Source: Intestinibaculum porci
GTDB taxonomy: Bacteria; Bacillota_I; Bacilli_A; Erysipelotrichales; Coprobacillaceae
Direction of reading: 5' to 3'
DNA: 64,000 nucleotides
NCBI RefSeq assembly: GCF_003925875.1
Contig: NZ_AP019309.1
Location: 1,302,001 to 1,366,000 of the forward strand
Notes under the pieces: generated by a model
Databases searched by the model: none
The model's input: the letters and a program-made list of their open reading frames with translations, nothing else
Told to the model about the DNA's origin: nothing
In this document: piece by piece, positions 51,550-61,089 of the stretch
How positions within the stretch are numbered: position 1 is the first letter of the stretch
Layout: each line of letters opens with the position of its first letter
Made by a program: the position numbers and the translations under genes

Positions 51550-51780
51550 AGTTAAGTTCCTTTCGATTATAGATTTTGTGACTGTGTTGAACCCACAGGG
51601 CTTAATCTGCAAATCCTGGTTCGAAATGCGAGTTCAAAGACTCATCTAACTGATGGTTGCTGGTGAATAAGTCTGCGGTATGATACTTTCCTAAGTAGTC
51701 AAAGCTACAGGGAGGGATATAAATCCACATACACATTCACTTTTTCAAACATATACTATTTCTAAACAGTAATCAACTAC
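51550..51780 (-). ncRNA. Probable IS110 bridge RNA region (second copy)
   Basis: The leader of the second IS110 transposase. It contains CCCTGTGGG (51589-51597 region) and an AGACTTATTC motif also present in the first copy's leader. Position relative to the transposase fits bridge RNA. Ends and target/donor loops are not determined. Confidence 0.45.
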
Positions 51781-51859
51781 GTATGTAAAGTTGATAGAAA
51801 GGAAATGTATATTCCTATTAGCTAGATGAGCTAATTAGAATATACCAGGAGGAAACCCC

Positions 51860-53215
51860 ATGAGCGTATGCGTTGTAGCGCCGGATAAAAAGCCGCTGAT
51901 GCCGACAAGCGAGTATCGCGCAAGAAAGCTGCTGAAAAACGGCAAGGCCGTCATCTTTAAACATAAGCCGTTCACGATCATGCTTACAAGAATCGTAAGC
52001 GAGAATATGCAGCCGATCGAGTACTGCTGCGATACGGGATACAAACATATTGGTGTATCCATCAAATCAGAAAAACACGAGTATTTTGACTGCCAATTTG
52101 ACATGCTTCAGGATGAGAAGAAGCGGCATGATGACCGCCGGAAAATGCGCCGCGCAAGAAGAAACAGACTCCGCTACAGAAAGCCCCGTTTTGATAATCG
52201 GACAGCTTCCAAAAAGGAAGGATGGCTGGCGCCGTCGCTGAGAAACATCCGCGATCAGCATATCCGTATTTTTGAGCGGTTCCTTGAGGTCATGCCGATA
52301 GTTTCAGCCACGTTTGAAATGGGCTCGTTTGACGTCCACGCCATGCATGAGTTTGAGGCAACAGGCACCGTGCTTAAAGGCGATGATTATCAGAAAGGGC
52401 CGCGATACGGCATGAACACGCTGAGAAAAGCCATTTTCTATCGTGACAATTACACATGCCAGGTGTGCGGGGAAACCGCGGATGAAGGCGCTATTCTGAG
52501 AGTGCATCATATCGGCTTCGAAACAGGCGATCATACGAACCGCATGAGCAATCTGCTGACCGTCTGCACAAAATGCCATACTTCGGCAAACCACAAGCCG
52601 GGCGGAAAGCTGTACGACCTGAAGCCTAGGACGAAGCCGTTTAACGGCGCAGCCTTCATGAACGCTGTCAGATGGCAGATGTTCAGAACGCTGAAAAGCA
52701 CCCACCCTGATTTAGAATGGCACATGACATATGGCGCTGCTACGCAGGAGGCAAGAAGAGTCCTACACCTTGAAAAGTCGCATGCCAATGACGCCTACGC
52801 CATGGGAGAATTCCATCCAAGACGCAGGACGCCTTTTATGCATTTTCAGAAGCTGAGACGGAATAACCGCATCCTTGAAAAATTCTTTGATGCAAAATAC
52901 GTTGATGCGCGAGACGGCAAGACAAAGAAAGGTGCAGAGCTGTCATGCGGACGCACAGCCAGAAGCGAGTCAAGACACTCCGAGAAGAACCTTCGCGTAT
53001 TCAGAGAGCGGAAAGTTTCGAAAGGCAGACGCGTGATCAGAAGAAGCCACTATAAACTGCGTCCTGGCGATACTGTTGTTATTGGTGGAGAGAAGCATAG
53101 GGCAAAGGGCGTTCATAACAAAGGCACATATGTTGTGACAGACGCCAAGAAGTCAGTGCCTGTTAAGAAAGTAGAGAAGATTATTCATGCAGGTGGGTAT
53201 ATGCCTGTTAAATAG
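51860..53215 (+). CDS. iscB: IscB, RNA-guided RuvC-HNH nuclease
   Basis: A 451-aa protein with the full IscB layout. The PLMP motif is at residues 12-15. RuvC-I has D58 (CDTGYKHIGVS), and the arginine-rich bridge helix spans residues 92-112. RuvC-II has E153 (TFEMGSFDVH). The HNH domain has CxxC at 200-203, HH at 216-217 and CTKCH at 236-240. RuvC-III has H308 and D311 (HANDAYAMGE). The C-terminal ~100 residues form a basic target-interaction part. An AGGAGGAAA site precedes the ATG. All catalytic residues are present, so it should be a DNA nuclease guided by an omega-RNA. Its RNA region is now separated by a nested IS110. Confidence 0.93.
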   Translation: MSVCVVAPDKKPLMPTSEYRARKLLKNGKAVIFKHKPFTIMLTRIVSENMQPIEYCCDTGYKHIGVSIKSEKHEYFDCQFDMLQDEKKRHDDRRKMRRARRNRLRYRKPRFDNRTASKKEGWLAPSLRNIRDQHIRIFERFLEVMPIVSATFEMGSFDVHAMHEFEATGTVLKGDDYQKGPRYGMNTLRKAIFYRDNYTCQVCGETADEGAILRVHHIGFETGDHTNRMSNLLTVCTKCHTSANHKPGGKLYDLKPRTKPFNGAAFMNAVRWQMFRTLKSTHPDLEWHMTYGAATQEARRVLHLEKSHANDAYAMGEFHPRRRTPFMHFQKLRRNNRILEKFFDAKYVDARDGKTKKGAELSCGRTARSESRHSEKNLRVFRERKVSKGRRVIRRSHYKLRPGDTVVIGGEKHRAKGVHNKGTYVVTDAKKSVPVKKVEKIIHAGGYMPVK

Positions 53216-53238
53216 AGAAGGAGGATGGCACAATTCCT

Positions 53239-53258
53239 CCTGCGAATGAATTCGCAGG
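53239..53258 (+). repeat. Right-end hairpin of the IscB element
   Basis: A perfect 9-bp inverted repeat with a GA loop about 20 bases from the right boundary, as expected for subterminal hairpins of the IS200/IS605 type. Confidence 0.75.
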
Positions 53259-53279
53259 TATCCTTGTGCCTATATATCA

Positions 53280-54586
53280 ATGAAATATGCCATTAAAAAT
53301 GCCATCGTCTTAGACGGTACCAGAGAAATGGTGCCTCAGGATGATGTGATTGTCTTAGTGAATGAAGATCGCATTGAAGCGATCGTTCCTTCATCTTACG
53401 ATACCAAAGGATATGAAGACCTCAATTTACAAGGTCAGTATTTAATGCCGGGTCTCATTAATTTAGATGTCCATCTGCCTTTTTCTGGCAAAGTCAGTAA
53501 ACGGCAGATGAATCCGATTACCAAAACCAAAATGGCCACGGCTTTGCCTCTGACGCGTAAGATGACGATGAAAAAATGTATCGAAGCCGCCAAAACCCAG
53601 TTGATGAGCGGGGTGACCACCATTCGGACAACTGGCGGGATCGAAGACTTCGATACCAAAATTCGTGATTTTGTCAGTGATCATACCGTTGTCGGCCCAC
53701 GTATTATCGCCGCCAACAAAGCCATTTCTGTGCCAGGAGCGCCGCTAGCGGGCTCGTTAGCGTACGAAGTCAACAGCGATGAAGAAGTCGCGATGTATGT
53801 CCATAAGCTTGCCGAGGAAGGCGTCGATTATATTAAAATTGTCATTACCGGCGATATGCATGAACCAGATGATGAACCAGGCGTTCTCAAAATGCCTGCC
53901 TCTTATGTCCGTACGGCCGTGATCAATGCCCATGAATTAGGTCTCAAAGTGACGGCTCATGTTCAGGGACAGATCGGCTTATCGGTCGCTCTTGACAACA
54001 AAGTTGATGTCATTGAACATGGTTCCGTCTTGTCTAAAGGGATGGCTGATACCTTTAAAACTAACCCAAGCGTTGCTGTCTGCACCATTTCGCCAACCAT
54101 TCCTTATGCTTATTTAGACGAAAGTCAGACCTTTGCGAGCGCTGATGCCCATCATGCCGGCAAGGTTATTTTACGCGGTATGAGTGAAGGGGCGAAAGCC
54201 TGCATTGCCCATCGCATTCCAGTGGGACTAGGCACCGTCAGCGGTTCGCCATTTGTGACCCATTATGATATGTGGCGAGAACTTGTTTACTTTACGCATT
54301 ACTGCCATGTTGACAATAACTTTGCGCTGCATACAGCGACCTGTGTCAATGCGAAGATCTTAGGCAAAGAGTTTAGCATCGGGACCATTGAATCTGGGAA
54401 ATGCGCTGATTTGATTGTGACTAAAAACAATCCGCTTGATGATTTATCCGCTTTACGTGATTTATCTTATGTCATCACCAAAGGTCAGATTATTGAAACC
54501 CCCAGGTCGAACGTAATTCTGACATTGATCAGATCCTAGATGAGGCAATGAAGAAAGTCTTAGCGGAAGATGATTTTGAAGATTAA
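53280..54586 (+). pseudogene. Amidohydrolase gene, uncoupled from its ribosome site and frameshifted near the 3' end
   Basis: A metal-dependent amidohydrolase (imidazolonepropionase/prolidase-like, LRR-free TIM barrel) of which 419 codons can be read. Visible features are MPGLINLDVHL (a D-H instead of the usual HxH), KIVITG (metal-bridging lysine), THVQG-type and EHGS histidines, and the C-terminal GxxADLIV barrel closure. Frame 0 stops at 54539 after an unrelated tail. In the -1 frame from about 54500 a natural tail PQVERNSDIDQILDEA continues to a stop at 54584-54586. The slip is at GAAACCCCC. The ATG lacks a ribosome site because the IscB element sits between them. It is probably a decaying gene. 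Confidence 0.7.
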
Positions 54587-54651
54587 GGCACGAAGGATAC
54601 CACTTTACAACATACAAACAGAGCGCAATCATATGCCAACATCATTAAGTG

Positions 54652-54682
54652 AAGATCACATTATTAACATGTGGTCTTTTTT
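54652..54682 (+). terminator. Terminator downstream of the amidohydrolase
   Basis: An AAGATCACAT/ATGTGGTCTT stem (one G-U) with a 7-base loop, followed by T residues. Confidence 0.8.
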
Positions 54683-55094
54683 GTGTGCAGGAATCGAAGT
54701 AACTTGTTAAGTAAGCAGCATACCAAAGGCGCGTTTTGCTGTTTTCCTGATTGCATCAAAAAGATAAAACAATGATCATGCACTGACTCATAAAAGATGA
54801 AATTCTGCTCATGGCGGGGGGAGATAGAAAGTGGTGGCATTTTGTTAGTGTTTTCCTAAAGCTCATGCTTAATGTAACCAAAGTAAGAGCTATGGGCAGT
54901 TCAAATGAACGCGTCCATTTCGATTTTTCAGATTTACCACCAATCATTATCTACCCTCACTCATAGCGAAGCAGACAGTGCCTTTTCCTAATGCGTGGAC
55001 CACACATTGTGATAACCTTTCATCGTTTCGTTATGATACGTGATAAAACGAACCTGTCAATGTTTATAAGCTAGGGAAGCCGTCCGTTTTTCTT

Positions 55095-55118
55095 AACTTA
55101 ATGACATTAAGTTTTTTT
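55095..55118 (+). terminator. Terminator-like hairpin before the arsR-type gene
   Basis: AACTTAAT-GAC-ATTAAGTT followed by TTTTT. It is a weak, AT-only stem that could act in either direction. Confidence 0.55.
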
Positions 55119-55125
55119 ATTTGTC

Positions 55126-55177
55126 TTGACTTATAATGAACATATGATAATATATACATATGAAGAGATACTCATAT
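55126..55177 (+). promoter_or_regulatory. Promoter and metal-responsive operator of the arsR-type/P1B operon
   Basis: TTGACT (55126-55131), 16 bases, TAATAT (55148-55153). An inverted repeat ATATGA-N8-TCATAT lies at 55158-55177, just downstream of the -10. It resembles SmtB/CzrA operators. Repressor bound there would block early transcription. Confidence 0.7.
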
Positions 55178-55190
55178 AAAGGAGAAGCTT

Positions 55191-55505
55191 ATGACTCATT
55201 ATCAAACAGGGAAAATACATCATATGAGCGAAGATGAATTAGGGGATCTCGCTGAACTCTTTAAGATGTTTGGCGATTCGACAAGAATCAAAATCTTATA
55301 TGATCTCTTTGATGGCGAAAAGAACGTCTCAGAGATTACGGAAGATTTAGATATGACCCAGAGTGCTATTTCTCATCAGCTCAAAATACTCAAAACATCA
55401 AAACTGATTACCAGCCGCCGGGAAGGCAAGGCGATGTATTATCGCTTAGCTGATGATCATGTGAAAACGATTATTGCCATGGGCAAAGAACATATTGAAG
55501 AATAG
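55191..55505 (+). CDS. ArsR/SmtB-family metal-sensing repressor, CzrA-like
   Basis: A 104-aa winged-helix repressor with the recognition helix in MTQSAISHQLKILKTSKLI. Its C-terminus has the alpha-5 zinc site pattern D-x-H-x10-H-x2-E (DDHVK...KEHIEE), equivalent to CzrA D84/H86/H97/H100 with glutamate as the last ligand. The alpha-3N cysteines of CadC are absent, which favours Zn or Co sensing over Cd/Pb. It lies 13 bases before the P-type ATPase and probably represses it until metal binds. Confidence 0.88.
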   Translation: MTHYQTGKIHHMSEDELGDLAELFKMFGDSTRIKILYDLFDGEKNVSEITEDLDMTQSAISHQLKILKTSKLITSRREGKAMYYRLADDHVKTIIAMGKEHIEE

Positions 55506-55518
55506 AGAGGTGAATCTT

Positions 55519-57396
55519 ATGTTAGAAATGTCAGATAAACTCAAAAAAGATTTAAAGATGATTGGCAGTGGCCTGATTGCCTATATTATCGTCGTGATCA
55601 TCGATCATAGCGGTTTATTAGCGCATGTGCCTTATCGTTTATTGCTCACGTTTCTGCTTTACTTGATTCCTTATATCATCGTTGGCGGAGAAGTGGTGAA
55701 GAAAGCGCTCATCGGTATCAAAAACAAACAGATGTTTGATGAATCCTTCTTGATGGCGGTTGCGACTTTTGGCGCTTTCGCCACTGGCGAAAACGCTGAA
55801 GCCGTTGCGGTAATGCTCTTTTACCAAGTCGGTGAGTGGTTCCAGTCTTATGCCGTTGGAAAATCCCGTAAAAATATTAGTGACCTCATGGATATTGAGC
55901 CGGAATATGCCAATATTGAAAGAGACGGCAAAGTTGAAGAATGTGATCCTTATGACGTGGAAGTTGGGGATACATTAGTCATTAAACCAGGCGAACGTGT
56001 GCCTGTCGATGGTGAAGTCATCGAAGGCAGTTCGCTGGTAAATACCAGTGCTTTAACTGGTGAAAGTGTCCCGCGCAGCGTAAAGCAGGGTGATGAAATC
56101 ATTTCCGGCTGTGTCAATGGGGAAGGGTTACTGAAGATTCGGGCGACGAAGATGTATGAAGATTCAACCGTTGCAAAGATTCTTGATTTAGTTGAAAATG
56201 CTTCTTCTAAAAAGTCTAAAGTTGAAAACTTTATTACCCGCTTTGCCCGGATTTATACCCCTGCGGTCGTTTTTGCGGCTTTAGCTTTAGCCCTTATTCC
56301 GCCCTTATTTGTCGGTCACTGGATGACTTGGATTTATCGTGCCTGCACGTTCCTCGTTATTTCCTGCCCTTGCGCGTTAGTTATTTCCGTGCCATTAGCC
56401 TTCTTTGGCGGGATTGGCGCCGCTTCAAAAGCCGGCGTCTTAGTCAAAGGGTCGAACTACTTGGAATCCGTTGCCCATTTAACAACGGTTGTCTCTGATA
56501 AAACTGGGACATTAACCAAAGGGGTCTTCCAGGTCAATGACGTAAAAACCAAAGAAGATCCACAAAAAGTCTTATATTATGCGGCGTTAGCCGAACATTT
56601 ATCAACGCATCCGATTGCCAATTCCATCAAACAGGCCTATCAAGGTTCATTAGATGAACAGATCATCAAAAACATTACCAATGTGGCTGGCCAGGGCGTG
56701 ATCTGTGAAACGAGCATTGGCACTATTTATGTTGGTAATAAGCGTTTAATGGAAGAACAGAAGATTGCTTATGAAAATAGTGAAGATGCGGTGAGTACCA
56801 TTGTCTATGTGGCTAAAGATGCCAAGTTCTTAGGCACCATCCTCATCTCCGATGAAATCAAACCGGAAGCCAAAGCGGCGATTGAAGAAATGAAAGCTGC
56901 GGGCGTAAAAGATGTCGTGATGTTAACCGGGGATAAGAAATCTGTTGGTGACGCAGTAGGAAAACAGTTAGGCGTCGATGAAGTATACAGTGAATTATTA
57001 CCGGGCGATAAAGTGGAGAAAGTGGAAGCATTACTCAAATCCACAGATGAAAAACATACTTTAGCCTTTATTGGTGATGGCATCAACGATGCGCCGGTCT
57101 TAGCCCGCGCCGATGTCGGGATTGCGATGGGATCACTGGGCAGTGATGCGGCTATTGAAGCGGCCGATGTCGTGATTATGGATGATAATATCAAACGTAT
57201 TCCAGCGATTATTCGTATCGCCCGTAAAACGATCGCTATCTCTAATCAAAATATCATCTTCTCTTTAGCGGTAAAGTTTGCGGTCTTAATCTTAGGGGCG
57301 GTTGGTTTAGCCAATATGTGGATGGCCGTCTTTGCGGATGTCGGCGTGGCTGTCATCGCGATTATTAATAGTATGCGCGCTTTGCGAACAAAATAA
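55519..57396 (+). CDS. P1B-type heavy-metal ATPase (Zn/Cd/Co exporter type)
   Basis: A 625-aa membrane pump. It has the metal-selecting CPC motif (C283-P284-C285), phosphorylation aspartate D327 in SDKTGTLTKG, a TGES actuator motif, an HP motif (STHPIAN) and GDGINDAPVLA. No N-terminal heavy-metal-associated domain is present; the protein starts with membrane helices. The CPC motif with an ArsR-type regulator fits a ZntA/CadA-like exporter. ATG 55519 follows GAGGTGAATC; upstream in-frame codons overlap the regulator gene. Confidence 0.92.
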   Translation: MLEMSDKLKKDLKMIGSGLIAYIIVVIIDHSGLLAHVPYRLLLTFLLYLIPYIIVGGEVVKKALIGIKNKQMFDESFLMAVATFGAFATGENAEAVAVMLFYQVGEWFQSYAVGKSRKNISDLMDIEPEYANIERDGKVEECDPYDVEVGDTLVIKPGERVPVDGEVIEGSSLVNTSALTGESVPRSVKQGDEIISGCVNGEGLLKIRATKMYEDSTVAKILDLVENASSKKSKVENFITRFARIYTPAVVFAALALALIPPLFVGHWMTWIYRACTFLVISCPCALVISVPLAFFGGIGAASKAGVLVKGSNYLESVAHLTTVVSDKTGTLTKGVFQVNDVKTKEDPQKVLYYAALAEHLSTHPIANSIKQAYQGSLDEQIIKNITNVAGQGVICETSIGTIYVGNKRLMEEQKIAYENSEDAVSTIVYVAKDAKFLGTILISDEIKPEAKAAIEEMKAAGVKDVVMLTGDKKSVGDAVGKQLGVDEVYSELLPGDKVEKVEALLKSTDEKHTLAFIGDGINDAPVLARADVGIAMGSLGSDAAIEAADVVIMDDNIKRIPAIIRIARKTIAISNQNIIFSLAVKFAVLILGAVGLANMWMAVFADVGVAVIAIINSMRALRTK

Positions 57397-57420
57397 AAAC
57401 TGGGGCAACCCAGTTTTTTT
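57397..57420 (+). terminator. Terminator of the metal-export operon
   Basis: AAACTGGG/CCCAGTTT with a GCAA loop and a T-run. Confidence 0.88.
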
Positions 57421-57843
57421 AGTCAAAAGTCGCAGGAGCGCGCTTTACGTACTCTATGATGGTAAGATGCTGCGGAAGGCAAACTTACATTGCCCGCAGG
57501 CAATACAATCTTTTGCTTTAGATTTTCCGTTGGTTTTCTGATGATAACGTTTAAGGGCCGCTTCATCATCATGGAAAAGCAGTTTACGATTCATCGCTTC
57601 AAAGATTTCCGGAATCGGAATCTGCTGTGGGCACCCTGGGGTGCAGTAATGACAAGCTGTGCAGGCAATGGAATCTAAGGCGCGCATAATGTCCTGCGCC
57701 TTTTTAATAGTATTGATTTCATCGCTATTTAATGGCTGAAAGTCATCCATGTAAGAGACGTTATCATTTAACTGATCGATCGTGCTCATTCCAGATAAAA
57801 CCCTCATGACATCATCTAAAGAAGCCACAAAACAAATCGCTCA
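57419..57843 (-). pseudogene. Truncated, frameshifted 4Fe-4S-type aldo/keto reductase
   Basis: Only the C-terminal ~140 codons of a ferredoxin-type aldo/keto reductase remain. The frame has VASLDDVMRVLSGMS, then the first cluster motif CTACHYCTPGCP and CIACGQC. After CGQCK the frame breaks: shifting one base restores VCLPQHLTIIEYVKRAP to a stop at 57419-57421. The 5' side starts abruptly after a stop at about 57844. Both losses make it non-functional. Its end lies against the P1B operon terminator. Confidence 0.85.
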
Positions 57844-57849
57844 GGAAGG

Positions 57850-57877
57850 AATGCTCATCTCGGGATGGGCATTTTTT
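57850..57877 (+). terminator. Terminator-like hairpin
   Basis: AATGCTCATC/GATGGGCATT with a TCGG loop and a T-run on the plus strand. It probably insulates the DUF2971 gene from upstream transcription. Confidence 0.75.
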
Positions 57878-57943
57878 CTTATTTTATCACAATCTTCACG
57901 GAAGATAAGCGCTTTCGTGCTAAAATGAAAAAGGGTGATTGTG

Positions 57944-58798
57944 ATGCATCGATTTATATCCTTAGATCATGTTGGCAAAGATGAATTGTTATATCACTAT
58001 ACAAAATGTAAGAGTGTGCAGTCGATTCTCAAAACGGGGGTGCTATATGCGACTAGAAGCAGCTTTTTAAATGATACTAATGAAATGGCTTATATTATCG
58101 AAGTGGCCAAGAAGATGTTAAAAGATGTCAAGAATCAGGATTATGTCTGTTTATTAGACCAGCAGATTGTGGCGACGATGGAAGATTTTGCCCGAACCGA
58201 TATTTTTGTCATTTCTTTTTCCATTAACCCTGATGATATTACCTTATGGGCGGAATTTGGCGAAAGCACGGGTTATAACATTGCCTTTGATGCCAAATCG
58301 CTGATCCGCGGGATCAATGCCCATAACTCCATCTATTGTCATGGTCATGTCATTTATGATGAGAAAAAGCAGAAGGATCTGATTTATCACTTACTAACTG
58401 AAGTGATCGCTAGTAAAGTCGGGAAACCATTTGAAACGATTATGGATGAAGAGTTAAGACATCCTGGTTCGCCAGACTTTAAAGCCTTAAGTACAAAGTT
58501 TCGCTCCTTAATGGGGGTTTATGCAATGTTTTTTAAGCAGAAAGAATTTGCGGCCGAACAGGAATACCGCATCGTCTTTAAAAATCCTAATAAATCGCAA
58601 ATTTGTTTTCGCGAACAGGATGGCTTCCTCTTACCTTATATCAAAATCCGCATTGGTGAAGGAAAGCTGCCTATTCGGGGCATGACCGTTGCTCCAAAAA
58701 ATCATGTCGATTTAGCCCGTAAAGGGATGGAAGTGTATCTCGATTATTTAGGCTATCACGTTCCTATTGAGCTTTCTCAGCTTAAGCTGCGTTATTAA
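57944..58798 (+). CDS. DUF2971 family protein
   Basis: A 284-aa cytoplasmic protein of unknown function. DUF2971 hallmarks are YHYTKCKSVQSILKTG near the start, SSFLNDTNEM, ISFSINPDDITLWAEFGESTGYNIAFD, and FAAEQEYRIVFK towards the C-terminus. Related folds include ADP-ribosyltransferase-like proteins, and members are often found near defence genes. I chose ATG 57944 over the GTG at 57935. Its 3' end overlaps the convergent LysR gene by 17 bases. Confidence 0.85.
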   Translation: MHRFISLDHVGKDELLYHYTKCKSVQSILKTGVLYATRSSFLNDTNEMAYIIEVAKKMLKDVKNQDYVCLLDQQIVATMEDFARTDIFVISFSINPDDITLWAEFGESTGYNIAFDAKSLIRGINAHNSIYCHGHVIYDEKKQKDLIYHLLTEVIASKVGKPFETIMDEELRHPGSPDFKALSTKFRSLMGVYAMFFKQKEFAAEQEYRIVFKNPNKSQICFREQDGFLLPYIKIRIGEGKLPIRGMTVAPKNHVDLARKGMEVYLDYLGYHVPIELSQLKLRY

Positions 58799-59657
58799 GC
58801 AATTCAATAAATTTACTGGCGGCCTGGGACAATGATAAACGAGAAGCATAGGCATAACCAATTGAGCGCTCTGGCAAGGGCTTTTCTAAGTGTAATTCAT
58901 AGATCTCCTGATGATCTAACATCATTTGGCTGAATTCTTTGATCACCACCGAGATGCCTAAGTCATTTTTCGCAAAGTTGAGCAGCAGCTCATGTGCGCC
59001 TAATTCCATTTCTGGAGAAAGATGGATGCCTTCTTTCGCAAAGATATGATCAACATAGCGGCGGGAATTAGATAAGCGCTCTAACATAATCAGCTTTTTA
59101 TGGGATAGCTCTTTATAAGAATACAAATGGTCATCCGGATGACCGGAGACAAAGATGTCATGAACCGTTAAACAGGGCTTGGTGATAATGGCCTCATCAT
59201 CAAAAGGCAGATTGACAAAAGCTAAGTCTAACTGCCCGCTTTTAAGGCGTTTGATCGTTTCTAAAGATGTGCCATTGACAACGCGGACATGAACAAGGGG
59301 ATAGCGTTCACGAAACTTCACTAAATAAGGCGTTAAATAATGAACACATAGCGTATCGGGAGCCCCGATGACAAAGTCTCCGCCTTTGAGTTCCTTTAAG
59401 TTGATCAGGTTATTTTCTGCTTTTTCGATAAGCGATAAAGCCTGGGCTGTCTCCTGATAAAGCAGCCGGCCTTCTTTGGTTAAAGAAACACCTTTCGCGT
59501 GACGGACAAAAAGGGTGGTATCGAGCTCTTTCTCTAAGGCGGTGATCGTCTGGGAGATGGCTGACTGAGAGATATAGAGATTTTTGGCCGCTTTGGAAAA
59601 AGAGAGAGCCTGAGCCGCTTCGTTAAAGATGCGGTATTGATCTAATTTAGTATTCAT
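58782..59657 (-). CDS. LysR-family transcriptional regulator
   Basis: A 291-aa regulator with an N-terminal winged helix (NEAAQALSFSKAAKNLYISQSAISQTI) and a substrate-binding-type effector domain (from about residue 90). It is transcribed divergently from purA, with an inverted repeat in the shared intergenic region. The target and ligand are unknown. Divergence suggests autoregulation, and the purA promoter is close enough to be affected. Confidence 0.92.
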   Translation of the reverse strand: MNTKLDQYRIFNEAAQALSFSKAAKNLYISQSAISQTITALEKELDTTLFVRHAKGVSLTKEGRLLYQETAQALSLIEKAENNLINLKELKGGDFVIGAPDTLCVHYLTPYLVKFRERYPLVHVRVVNGTSLETIKRLKSGQLDLAFVNLPFDDEAIITKPCLTVHDIFVSGHPDDHLYSYKELSHKKLIMLERLSNSRRYVDHIFAKEGIHLSPEMELGAHELLLNFAKNDLGISVVIKEFSQMMLDHQEIYELHLEKPLPERSIGYAYASRLSLSQAASKFIELLNNAA

Positions 59658-59670
59658 AAGACCTCCATAA

Positions 59671-61044
<1,374 letters not shown>

Positions 61045-61070
61045 AAAGGCGCCACTTCGTGGCGTCTTTC
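61045..61070 (+). terminator. purA terminator
   Basis: AAAGGCGCCAC/GTGGCGTCTTT with a TTC loop and a short T-tract. Confidence 0.75.
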
Positions 61071-61089
61071 TAAAAATCTGAGGTTTATT

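Larger units (their letters stand above)
50140..51800 (-). mobile_element. IS110-family insertion sequence (second copy), nested in the IscB element
   Basis: A transposase gene on the minus strand plus flanking AT-rich non-coding sequence lies between the omega-RNA region and iscB, which normally adjoin. The limits are estimates because the family has no terminal inverted repeats. It is not closely related to the first IS110 copy, being shorter with a different N-terminus. Confidence 0.65.
49791..53279 (+). mobile_element. IscB (IS200/IS605-related OMEGA) element, interrupted by a nested IS110
   Basis: The left end begins TGTCAACTACCC with a subterminal GCGACT-AA-AGTCGC hairpin (49803-49816). 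The right end holds a CCTGCGAAT-GA-ATTCGCAGG hairpin (53239-53258). No transposase of the Y1 (TnpA) type is present, so it is non-autonomous. Left and right flanks share AATG (49787-49790 and 53279-53282), so the boundary is exact only to within 4 bases. Removing it joins AAGGAGAGGA to ATGAAATATG, a plausible ribosome site and start. Confidence 0.82.
54587..55125. other. Intergenic region with terminators, no gene
   Basis: Apart from two terminators (54652-54682 and 55095-55118) I see no conserved ORF or RNA. Short frames have no ribosome site and are likely chance. Confidence 0.5.

Noticed and set aside
51860-53215. Possibility that the RuvC-HNH protein is a small Cas9
   Set aside because: The PLMP motif, 451-aa length, absence of a REC lobe and of any CRISPR array, and IS-type ends all point to IscB.
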